Below are positions 1-5,562 of a DNA stretch of 5,562 nt, piece after piece. This stretch comes from CAMREV01 sp051650525 (GTDB lineage: Bacteria > Bacillota_I > Bacilli_A > Mycoplasmatales > Mycoplasmoidaceae), in the NCBI GenBank assembly GCA_051650525.1, contig JBOFJE010000013.1:1-5562 (forward strand), written 5' to 3'. The position numbers and the translations under genes are program-made. The notes beneath the pieces are model-generated. The model was not told the origin of the DNA, searched no databases, and saw only the letters and a list, made by a program, of their open reading frames with translations. Numbering within the stretch: the first letter of the stretch is position 1; the number at the start of each line of letters is the position of its first letter.

Positions 1-142
1 TATTATAGTAGAAACTAATAAAGAAGAATTAATTGAAAAAATTATTAATGTTATTAATAACTCTAATTATTATAGTTGAATTGCTTGATGTCAATATTCT
101 ATTAAAATTCCTAACCAAGAATTATATGTTAAAAAAAGATAA
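1..142 (+). CDS. C-terminal end of an unidentified protein (5' end outside window)
   Basis: An open frame enters from the left edge and ends at TAA (140-142). It gives 46 visible residues that include two TGA-encoded Trp (motif SWIAWCQYSIKIPNQE) and end in the basic tail VKKR. Reading it as code 4 is needed, since under the standard code the frame would be broken twice. A short amphipathic helix-like stretch (KEELIEKIINVINN) precedes the Trp-rich part. I do not recognise the family. A loose resemblance to the C-terminal half of CutA-like proteins was considered but is too weak to name. No strong terminator follows, and the next gene starts 135 bp downstream with its own ribosome binding site. 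Confidence 0.6.
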
Positions 143-264
143 ATAAAATTAACTATCTATCTCTTTTTATTAAAAAACTAATTACAATATAAATATAACA
201 CAGAATATTATTAATATCAATAATTTTTTTTAAAATTTTTAAAATAAAAAATTTAATTTATCAC

Positions 265-270
265 AAAGGA
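265..270 (+). promoter_or_regulatory. Ribosome binding site of the ASCH-domain gene
   Basis: AAAGGA lies 7 nt before the ATG at 278. The whole context AAAGGATATAAAAATG recurs letter for letter at 3829-3844 before the surface-protein gene. It supports the chosen start. No convincing promoter could be picked in the A/T-only 143-264 spacer; TATAAA (188-193) is only a weak -10 candidate. Confidence 0.7.
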
Positions 271-277
271 TATAAAA

Positions 278-646
278 ATGAATAAAATAATATTACCTAT
301 TAAACCACAGTATGCAAATAAAATTCTTAATAATTCCAAAAAATATGAATTTAGAAAATCTAAACCATTAAGAAAGATCAACAAAATTATTATTTATGCT
401 TCAAATCCAATAAAAGCTATTATTGGAGAAGTTGAAGTTATTGACATTATTGAGATGGAACCACAAGCATTATGAGAGCAAACTAAGCACTCAGCTGGTA
501 TTAGTTATGATAAATATAAAATTTATTTTAAAAACTCAAAAAAGGCCTATGCTTATTGTCTTGGAGAAAGTTTATTATATAAAAAACCAAAAACTTTATT
601 GAGTTTTAATATTAATTTTGTTCCACAATCCTTTATATATAATTAA
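278..646 (+). CDS. ASCH-domain (PUA-like fold) protein, 122 aa
   Basis: The gene encodes 122 residues, with TGA at 473-475 read as Trp66. The N-terminus (LPIKPQYANKIL) followed by NSKKYEFRK (about residues 19-27) matches the ASCH signature: a conserved strand, then a G/N-x-K-x-x-E-x-R element. IIIYAS (37-42), IIGEVEV (48-54), a helix ending in ALWEQT, and a C-terminal VPQSFIYN are also typical of small stand-alone ASCH proteins, which run about 110-130 aa, so the protein looks complete. The ASCH fold is PUA-like and thought to bind RNA or modified bases; members occur near mobile elements and toxin or restriction systems. The exact substrate cannot be inferred here. The start is supported by AAAGGA 7 nt upstream. 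It converges with the minus-strand gene ending at 656. Confidence 0.85.
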
Positions 647-685
647 AAAAATATTCTAATCTTCACAAAAATTATATTTTTTTAA
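643..685. terminator. Possible bidirectional terminator between convergent genes
   Basis: TTAAAAAAATAT (643-654) and ATATTTTTTTAA (674-685) form a perfect 12-bp inverted repeat around a 19-nt loop, with a T7 arm on either strand. It spans the stop codon of the ASCH gene and the last codons of the minus-strand gene. A competing 7-bp stem, TAATCTT (657-663) with AAGATTA (684-690), overlaps it. The stem contains no G:C pairs and the loop is long, so the call is tentative. Confidence 0.35.
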
Positions 686-1717
686 GATTATTTTTATTAA
701 TTCTTTTAACTTATTAAATTTATCATCTTCTAAATTTTGCCATTTAAAATTATATTTATGCATATCATTTTTAAAATCATTAATTTCAATCTTTAATAAA
801 GCATCCATTCCATCTTTTAATTCAGATGAAATATTTAAATTTTTTCGAATTCCTATTTTTTCTTTTATAACAAAAAATAGTCAATTACTAAGTAATTTTT
901 CACCATCTTTAATATCATTTTTATCAATTTTGATTTTGCCATCTTTCAAAATCAATGATTCTATTTGTTTTGTATAAATTTGATTTACAAATTCTTCAAT
1001 TACTCCTTCTTCATTGGCAATGAAGAAGTTGATAACATATTTTCATTTTTCATCAATGTCATCTCTCTGTAGTTGATTAAAATATTTTTGGAATTGATCT
1101 TTTGTAATACAATATCCTTTTTCTTTTAATTTTTCAAAAATTCCTTTTTTTCCAAATATCATACATCAAATTTTAACATTTTGTTTTTCAGTAGGATTCT
1201 CTTTTCTTTTCATATATTTCATTTCAACTAAAAAATCAAATTGCTTCCTAGCTGTTTTATCTTTATAACTTTGAATAAATCCATTTATTCATAAATATAA
1301 TAATAATTTTTTATTAAATAATTCTTTTCAGTTTTCAAGATCTTTATCTTTTTCATTATTTTTAATTGAATAATTTCTTATTTCATCAATTTTCTTTGCA
1401 ATATCATCAATTTCTTTATATCCAAAATCAGCAATGCAAGTTGACCCAAGAGTTGCTGTTTTATTATTATCTTTATTTTTTATAACATATATATTTTTAA
1501 TTTTGCGACCACAAATACATTTCCCTTCTAATTCTTCTTTTATATATAAATTTTCAAATTCTCATTCATCATTAAATTGATTAATAAAATCAATTTCCTT
1601 CATATTTTTATCAGTAGATAATTTAATTAATTCTTTTATTAATTTCTTTTTAGGATTTTTTTTCGGTTCATTCTCTCATATGCTTTTTTTAAAATTTAAT
1701 TTATTATTATTTTTCAT
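656..1717 (-). CDS. Hypothetical protein with CxCG...GSxC putative zinc-binding motif, 353 aa
   Basis: On the minus strand the ATG at 1717-1715 opens a 353-residue frame ending at TAG (658-656). It uses seven TGA Trp codons and one TGG, so a standard-code scan would miss it entirely. GGAG (1727-1724) sits 6 nt before the ATG. After a Lys-rich N-terminus, residues 65-99 carry EGKCICGRKI (Cys67, Cys69) and TLGSTCIADFG (Cys94). This arrangement is seen in hypothetical proteins of phages and mobile elements and probably coordinates a metal, although the fourth ligand is not obvious. The remainder is charged, helical, Lys/Glu/Asp-rich and has no signal peptide or membrane segment, so the protein is probably cytoplasmic. 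Further Cys residues lie at 185, 203 and 351. It is divergent from the primase/ATPase locus. I cannot assign a function; nucleic-acid binding is a guess from the Cys motif and charge. Confidence 0.8.
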
Positions 1718-1746
1718 CTAACACTCCATAATATTATTTTAATAAC

Positions 1747-1778
1747 AAAAATAAAGAAATTTAGTTTTCTTTATTTTT
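1747..1778. repeat. 13-bp inverted repeat in the divergent intergenic region
   Basis: AAAAATAAAGAAA (1747-1759) and TTTCTTTATTTTT (1766-1778) are perfect reverse complements around TTTAGT. The repeat lies between the two divergent genes and is centred on the position expected for the -35 element of the promoter at 1783-1788. It could be an operator, or an A/T hairpin acting as a weak terminator. Confidence 0.55.
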
Positions 1779-1782
1779 TATG

Positions 1783-1788
1783 TATAAT
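1783..1788 (+). promoter_or_regulatory. -10 box of the primase/VirB4 locus promoter
   Basis: TATAAT is a consensus -10 hexamer. The matching -35 position with a 17-nt spacer is TTTAGT (1760-1765), a poor match that forms the loop of the inverted repeat. A start site about 7 nt downstream (around 1795) would begin the transcript at AACCTTAAAAA, the 5' arm of the leader stem. Confidence 0.6.
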
Positions 1789-1793
1789 ATATA

Positions 1794-1903
1794 TAACCTT
1801 AAAAAAACTAATTATAAAAAAACAAAATTTGATATGAATATGTAGATATTCATATCTTTTTTTTATGCTTTTTAAGGTTAAAAAAAGCCTTAAAGGCATA
1901 AAA
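1794..1903 (+). promoter_or_regulatory. Structured 5' leader with mutually exclusive stems (candidate attenuator)
   Basis: TAACCTTAAAAA (1794-1805) pairs perfectly over 12 bp with TTTTTAAGGTTA (1869-1880), enclosing the intrinsic terminator hairpin at 1831-1864. The same 3' arm can instead pair downstream: 1861-1877 (TTTTATGCTTTTTAAGG) with 1888-1903 (CCTTAAAGGCATAAAA), apart from one bulged U and one G-U pair. The two stems share 1869-1877 and cannot form together. The downstream stem ends 1 nt before the AAGGA ribosome binding site (1905-1909). The layout resembles an attenuation or translation-control leader. No known riboswitch or T-box motif was recognised, and no short leader peptide is obvious. 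Confidence 0.5.
1831..1864 (+). terminator. Intrinsic terminator/attenuator hairpin in the leader
   Basis: GATATGAATAT (1831-1841) and ATATTCATATC (1846-1856) form a perfect 11-bp stem with tetraloop GTAG, followed directly by T8 (1857-1864). It lies about 36 nt after the predicted transcription start and 54 nt before the ATG of the primase-like gene, so it would terminate the transcript early unless bypassed. Confidence 0.6.
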
Positions 1904-1917
1904 TAAGGACAAAAAAT

Positions 1918-2403
1918 ATGAAACAAAATAAATTTTATGAATTAAATGAAACTGCTGCAAAACTATATCAAAAAAACTTGATATTAAAGGAAAACCAAAA
2001 GGTTTTAGATTATTTGTATTCAAGAGGATTGACTGAAAAAGAAATCATTGAATTTGGAATTGGATTTTCACCATTTAATAAAACATTTTTAGCTAATAAT
2101 ATGATAAATATTGGTGAAAAATATTCAGATTTGATGGAATCTAATTTAATAAATCTAGATAAAAACAATGAATACTATGATTTTTTTAGAAATAGAATAA
2201 TGTTCCCAATTAAGAACAGTAATGGTAATATTGTTGGTTTTAGTGGAAGAGCAATGAGTCAAAAAGAATTAAAAGCAAAAGTGGGATTAATAATTGATAA
2301 TGCTAGAAATTATCAAATCAAAATTAATAAATTTGTCACATTTCAAAAACAAGCTTTTTTAATTTTATTTCTAAATCTGAAAAAAAATCAAAAATACATT
2401 TAA
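1918..2403 (+). CDS. Truncated DnaG-like primase fragment running into VirB4-like sequence, 161 aa
   Basis: The ATG is preceded by AAGGA at 1905-1909. Residues 1 to about 115 match the N-terminal subdomain of the DnaG catalytic core (the region just before Toprim): FYELNETAAKLYQKNL, VLDYLYSRGLTEKEI, FGIGFSPF, then YYDFFRNRIMFPIKN and GNIVGFSGRAM (residues 86-113). The DnaG zinc-finger domain at the N-terminus is absent. The homology stops before the expected KYLNS region and the acidic Toprim motifs, so no polymerisation activity is expected. From about residue 120 the sequence (RNYQIKINKFVTFQKQAF) instead resembles the linker before the ATPase domain of VirB4/TraE. That homology continues in the -1 frame from the T run at 2355-2360. 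The last 14 residues in this frame (from 148) are out-of-frame sequence. It is probably a deletion fusion, and likely a pseudogene fragment despite intact promoter, leader and ribosome binding site. Confidence 0.65.
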   Translation: MKQNKFYELNETAAKLYQKNLILKENQKVLDYLYSRGLTEKEIIEFGIGFSPFNKTFLANNMINIGEKYSDLMESNLINLDKNNEYYDFFRNRIMFPIKNSNGNIVGFSGRAMSQKELKAKVGLIIDNARNYQIKINKFVTFQKQAFLILFLNLKKNQKYI

Positions 2404-3011
2404 ATAATAAATTTAGTAGAAATTTATTAAGTAATAATTTAGCAATTGCATATCCATTTTCAAGAAGTTTTTTTAATGATGATAAAGGCTGCTATTTGGG
2501 AAAAACATTTGATAACCAACCAATTTTTGTTGATTATCACAAAAAAGATAGAACAAGAAATTCTCATTCATCAATAATTTTTGGAATGAATGGTGGTGGA
2601 AAAACTTCTTTTGTTTCTAAATTAATTATTAATCAATCAGCTAATTTAAATACTAAAATTTTTATTATTGACCCAAAAAAAGATTATTATCATTTGGTTA
2701 AAAATTTAGGTGGCATCTATGTTGACACAAGTGGATTGGAAAAAAATTCCATTACATTTAATCCCTTTCAAATTTTTAATAACCACTGTGATTTTGATGT
2801 TTTAAAAGAACATTTTAGATTTTTAAAGGATTTTTTTGATATTTTATTTCCCAATATTAATCCAAGTCAAAATAGTTTAATTGAATCCACAATTGAAAAA
2901 TTATATGAATATAAAAATATTAATTTTAAATTTGATTTAAAATTAATAAAAAATAAAAGGATTAAATATGAGATTTATTACAAGACTAAAATATTTTACT
3001 CCAAAAAGTAA
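2331..3011 (+). pseudogene. VirB4/TraE-like conjugation ATPase, N-proximal part of the motor domain (Walker A)
   Basis: This frame is open from 2331 to TAA (3009-3011) and has no ATG before the Walker A region. It reads NLLSNNLAIAYPFSRSFF, then CYLGKTFDNQPIFVDYH, RNSHSSIIFG and the Walker A loop GMNGGGKT (codons 2583-2606), followed by IFIIDPKKDYYHLVKNLGG. This is the usual order in VirB4/TraE ATPases, which energise type IV secretion and conjugation at the inner face of the membrane. A TTG at 2496 with AAAGG 7 nt upstream could initiate, but it lies inside the conserved YLG motif, so it is not the ancestral start. The N-terminal domain of VirB4 (several hundred residues) is missing, replaced by the primase fragment. 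The frame is lost near 2950-3011 after FKFDLKLIKNK; homology resumes in the +1 frame. I call it a broken gene; expression through -1 frameshifting at 2355-2361 is the alternative. Confidence 0.75.
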
Positions 3012-3756
3012 AGAGTATAATTATTATGTAAATGGTGAATATAAAAAATATATTCAAAGAGAATTAATATATTTTAAACAGCCAAAATATGATAATTTTA
3101 AAGATTATTTAACTAGAATTGGAGCTTTTGATATAAAAAAATTGATTCATTCCTTTGCAGATGATTCACCAATTCCAAATGCTCAATTATATTTAATATT
3201 AAAGTATATAAATGCTCAAATTATCAACAATAAAAATGATAATGATAAAATATTAATCACTGATGGAAATGATGCTAATTTTAGCTGAATTGATATCTTT
3301 ATTGATGAAGGCCATATTTTAACTACATCTCAAAACAGAACTCCTTTAAGATTTTTATTTAAACAATTCAAAATGATCGGAGGATATAGTGGTGGAATTC
3401 ATTTTATTAATCAAAATATTCAAGGATTATTGGGAAATAATGATACAAAAGAATTTACTACTGGAATGATTGACAATGCTCAATATTTAACTATTTTTAA
3501 ATTAAAACCAAATGATATTAAAAATCTTGATGAATTATTAATAAATAGTAATGATAAAATTCAAAATTCAGTGATATCTAACCCACTTGTGGAAAATAAT
3601 AAAACTGATATTAATTTAAAAGAAAATCAAAAGAAACAAGAATTTTATCAAAATTTAAAACTTGAAACAGAATCAAGAATTAAAAATATTAGATTAAATA
3701 CCAATAAAATTAAACTTTTAAATGATAAATTTAAAAAAAATTTATTAAAAAGTTAG
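2968..3756 (+). CDS. VirB4/TraE-like conjugation ATPase, C-terminal part (Walker B), 262 aa
   Basis: The frame is open from 2950 to TAG (3754-3756), with TGA at 3286-3288 as Trp. The ATG at 2968 has AAGGA (2957-2961) 6 nt upstream, so this half might be translated on its own, overlapping the previous frame by 44 bp. It contains FADDSPIPNAQLYLILKYI, the Walker B strand IDIFIDEGH (Asp-Glu at 3304-3309; many relatives have DEAH), RTPLRFLFKQFKMIGGYSGG and the downstream FINQNIQGLLGN, whose Gln matches the sensor-type motif of VirB4 proteins. A polar Lys/Asn-rich tail follows from about residue 200. Without Walker A on the same chain it cannot hydrolyse ATP unless it joins the upstream part. The frame break sits in an A-rich tract (2949-2958), so one extra A would restore continuity as KNKGLNMRF. 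It is the C-terminal piece of a split or decayed VirB4. Confidence 0.75.
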
Positions 3757-3795
3757 TATAAAAAAATAAGGGTTATTCCTTATTTTTTTATACTA
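3754..3795. terminator. Strong 18-bp hairpin terminator after the VirB4-like gene
   Basis: TAGTATAAAAAAATAAGG (3754-3771) and CCTTATTTTTTTATACTA (3778-3795) are perfect reverse complements with loop GTTATT. The stop codon TAG is the first three bases of the stem. A7/T7 tracts on the two arms would let it act in both directions. Confidence 0.8.
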
Positions 3796-3809
3796 TATTG
3801 ATGTCAAAA

Positions 3810-3834
3810 TGGTATAATATAAATATATAAAGGA
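3810..3834 (+). promoter_or_regulatory. Extended -10 promoter and ribosome binding site of the surface-protein gene
   Basis: TGGTATAAT (3810-3818) fits the extended -10 consensus TGnTATAAT exactly; no good -35 is visible at the usual distance. AAAGGA (3829-3834) is 7 nt from the ATG at 3842. The expected transcript start near 3825 leaves a leader of under 20 nt, in contrast to the long structured leader of the upstream locus. Confidence 0.7.
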
Positions 3835-3841
3835 TATAAAA

Positions 3842-5488
3842 ATGAAAGAGTTTTTAGTTAAAAAACAAGCAAAAAAACTATATAAAAAACCATTGAGTTT
3901 TTTAACTCTTTTTGCTGTTGCTATTATGCCATTGATTGGTAATTTTTATAATTCTAATATTAATAAAATTATAACAAATCCGCAATTAAAAAATCCTGAT
4001 CCACCAATTGATAATTATCAAAAACATATTAATATCCCTTTTTCATTGCCCAAAAATTTATATGATTTTTCAAATGAAGGGAATGACAGATATATATTAA
4101 AAAATGTTCAATTCCAAGTTCCAACTTTTTTTTCGAAAACAACTAATAAACTAGATTATATTGAGCGTGACTGAAATATAAAAATGACAGAAGATCAGTG
4201 AAAAAATAATTTAGGAATGCATAAAGATTGAATTAGTATTATTAATGGTGATGATAGAGATAAATACCTTGATACATCGCAATTTAATTTTAGTAATACA
4301 TTCACTAATTGAGAACAAAATAAAGAAGAATATTATAAAAATTACATTTCTACGGGTGATACTTATGATAGAATGAACTATGATATTGCTCGATTTGATA
4401 ATGATTGAAAAAATCCACCAACATTATATGATAAGAATGGAGTTGGTTATAATGCTTTATATGATGGTTGACCACAACACGACTGAATAGATAAAAATCT
4501 TGCTGAACCACAATTGAAAAATTTAATTCCTCCATTTTCTCCTTTGGATTTTTATGGTAAAAATTATGATGATTCTTTTTTTGGTGATGCCTATATGGGA
4601 GATCTTAGTCGTGTATTTACTTTTAATCCACAAACTAATAGATTTTATATTGATCAAGAAGCTGTTAAATGATTGGAATTTAATTCATATAGTCATTATT
4701 ATACTGATTGACTTAGAAAAAACAATCCATACAATATGAACCAAAATGAATTAAATTGTATGGATATGTTGGTTGATGATGTTGGAAATAATTCAAAAGA
4801 ATATCAACTTTATAAACACTTTTTAAATCAAGTAGGATTGAATTTTAATAATTATTTAGAAAAAGTAAAATTAAGCTATTGAAAATCTAATAACTTTAAT
4901 GGATTTCAAACATTTAATCAGTATTTATATGATAATTCTTTTTTTGGTTGAGATTTTGACAATAGAACATTAAAATATGGACAATCATTTGAAATTTTAA
5001 AATATGGATTAGATCCTAATATTGGTGATTATGATTGAGCTGAAGTTAATCAAGTGATTGATAGAGTTTTAGATAGAAATATAAAAATGGAAATAATGTC
5101 AACTAATATTGATGATGATGGAAATAAAACTCGAATTGAATCAACATATAATATTAAAGATTTAATAGGATCAGATATTTATTTTAAAGATGTTATTGAA
5201 AAACATAATCACATAACACTTGATGAGGTGTATGGAAGCAATAAAAATCCAAATTTGAGTGATGTAAATATTTTAGATAACAATATTGGAACTGAATTTA
5301 TTAATTCAACAAACATTACACCATCTACACCTATAACACCTTGAACACCAACTAATCCATCTACACCAATAGTTGTTCATAAAAATAACAGTTTTATTAT
5401 ATGAATATTATTGTCTACATTAGTAATTGCTTCAATAATTCTATTCATTGTTATAGCTATCAAAAACAGAAAGAAAATAAAAATTTAA
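3842..5488 (+). CDS. Large putative surface protein with N-terminal signal segment and C-terminal membrane anchor, 548 aa
   Basis: The frame runs from ATG 3842 to TAA (5486-5488) through 14 TGA codons, all Trp, with no TGG used. A basic start (KKQAKKLYKKP) leads to a hydrophobic segment at about residues 18-33 (LSFLTLFAVAIMPLIG), either a signal peptide or a first anchor; there is no lipobox Cys. The ectodomain (about 40-490) is rich in Asn, Asp, Tyr and Trp, with six Asp-Trp pairs and a repeated motif Y-D-D/N-S-F-F-G at 242-248 and 363-369. A Pro/Thr stalk (NITPSTPITPWTPTNPSTP, 491-509) precedes a 23-residue membrane helix (518-540) and the basic tail KNRKKIKI. This places the bulk outside the cell with a short cytoplasmic tail. 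Its position after a VirB4-like gene suggests a surface component of a mollicute conjugative element, but it has its own promoter and a terminator separates them. I do not recognise the family; adhesin or contact protein is an inference. Confidence 0.85.
5321..5367 (+). repeat. Short direct repeats encoding the Pro/Thr stalk
   Basis: CCATCTACACC occurs at 5321-5331 and again at 5357-5367, 36 bp apart and in the same frame (each encodes P-S-T-P), with related ACACC units between. It looks like expansion of a T-P-x linker between ectodomain and membrane anchor. Confidence 0.5.
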
Positions 5489-5496
5489 AAACTGAT

Positions 5497-5527
5497 AAAT
5501 AATATATTTAATTGATATATTATTTTT
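5497..5527 (+). terminator. Weak A/T hairpin after the surface-protein gene
   Basis: AAATAATATAT (5497-5507) and ATATATTATTT (5515-5525) pair over 11 bp around TTAATTG, and the 3' arm ends in a T5 run (5523-5527). The stem is entirely A:T, and the next gene starts 20 nt further on with no promoter of its own visible, so it may only reduce read-through or be chance. Confidence 0.3.
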
Positions 5528-5547
5528 AATTATAAAAAGGGAATACA

Positions 5548-5562
5548 ATGGAAATTATTAAT
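5548..5562 (+). CDS. Start of a further gene (truncated by window end)
   Basis: ATG at 5548 follows AAGGGA (5537-5542) by 5 nt, and five codons (MEIIN) are visible before the edge. It is 59 bp downstream of the surface-protein stop on the same strand, so co-transcription is possible. No function can be given. Confidence 0.5.

Noticed and set aside
1..142. CutA-like divalent ion tolerance protein
   Set aside because: Only a faint similarity around the helix KEELIEKIINVI; the following Trp-rich sequence lacks the CutA HPYE-type motif.
232..255. A/T inverted repeat (AAATTTTT / AAAAATTT) upstream of the ASCH gene
   Set aside because: Eight A:T pairs in a tract made only of A and T are expected by chance; no T run in a terminator position.
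278..475. Apparent premature stops at TGA in several genes (for example at 473-475, 3286-3288, 4172-4174, 5342-5344)
   Set aside because: Homology and open frames continue through each TGA, and every one fits Trp under code 4, so these are not pseudogenes.
2405..2429. Perfect 10-bp hairpin (TAATAAATTT / AAATTTATTA) as frameshift stimulator
   Set aside because: It begins 43 nt after the slippery heptamer instead of the usual 5-9 nt, is A:T only, and codes in frame for VirB4-like residues.
2496..2498. TTG at 2496 as the true start of the VirB4-like gene
   Set aside because: Clear VirB4-like sequence (AYPFSRSFF, CYLG) lies immediately upstream in the same frame, so the start would cut a conserved motif; a AAAGG 7 nt before it is probably chance.
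4350..4535. 61-codon open frame on the minus strand
   Set aside because: It lies wholly inside the surface-protein gene, is His/Tyr-rich without any motif, and reflects the complement of Asn/Asp codons.
4554..4739. 61-codon hydrophobic frame on the plus strand
   Set aside because: It is an out-of-frame reading of the surface-protein gene with no ribosome binding site; the Ile/Leu content is an AT-richness effect.
1..5562. tRNA, rRNA, CRISPR array or insertion sequence
   Set aside because: No cloverleaf with GGTTCRA-type T-loop, no regularly spaced repeats and no transposase motifs or terminal repeats were seen by eye on either strand.

Overview
The window is very AT-rich and only makes sense with TGA read as tryptophan (genetic code 4), as in Mycoplasma, Spiroplasma and Mesoplasma/Entomoplasma. 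Four reading frames run through in-frame TGA codons, and in the large surface protein all 14 Trp codons are TGA. Strong Shine-Dalgarno sites (AAAGGA, AAGGA), compact spacing and A/T-only hairpin terminators also fit a mollicute. Genus cannot be fixed from the sequence. The gene content (a conjugation VirB4/TraE-type ATPase, a primase fragment, a large C-terminally anchored surface protein, and two accessory genes) suggests an integrative conjugative element or plasmid-derived region that is partly decayed.

Layout: 1-142 is the 3' end of an unidentified gene. 278-646 (+) encodes a complete 122-aa ASCH-domain protein. It converges, 9 bp apart, on a 353-aa minus-strand gene (656-1717) with a Cys-x-Cys-Gly...Gly-Ser-x-Cys putative metal-binding motif. 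The 200-bp divergent region 1718-1917 holds a 13-bp inverted repeat, a TATAAT promoter, and a leader of about 120 nt. That leader can fold into an intrinsic terminator plus two competing stems.

This leader precedes the most unusual locus. At 1918-2403 there is a DnaG-like primase fragment cut off before the Toprim catalytic centre. It runs without a stop into sequence resembling the middle of VirB4/TraE, and the frame then changes by -1 exactly at a T TTT TTA heptamer (2355-2361). The VirB4 homology continues in the new frame with Walker A (to 3011), changes frame again near 2950-2970, and finishes with Walker B (to 3756). This is either a deletion-fusion pseudogene with two indels, or less likely a fusion and split ATPase expressed through frameshifting and internal initiation.

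A perfect 18-bp hairpin ends that unit. A clear extended -10 promoter then drives a 548-aa protein (3842-5488) with an N-terminal signal-type segment, a Trp/Asn/Asp-rich ectodomain, a Pro/Thr stalk and a C-terminal membrane anchor. The first codons of another gene begin at 5548. If the element was once functional, the VirB4-like ATPase would have powered a type IV secretion channel and the anchored protein would be a cell-surface component. The degraded ATPase suggests transfer is no longer active from this copy.
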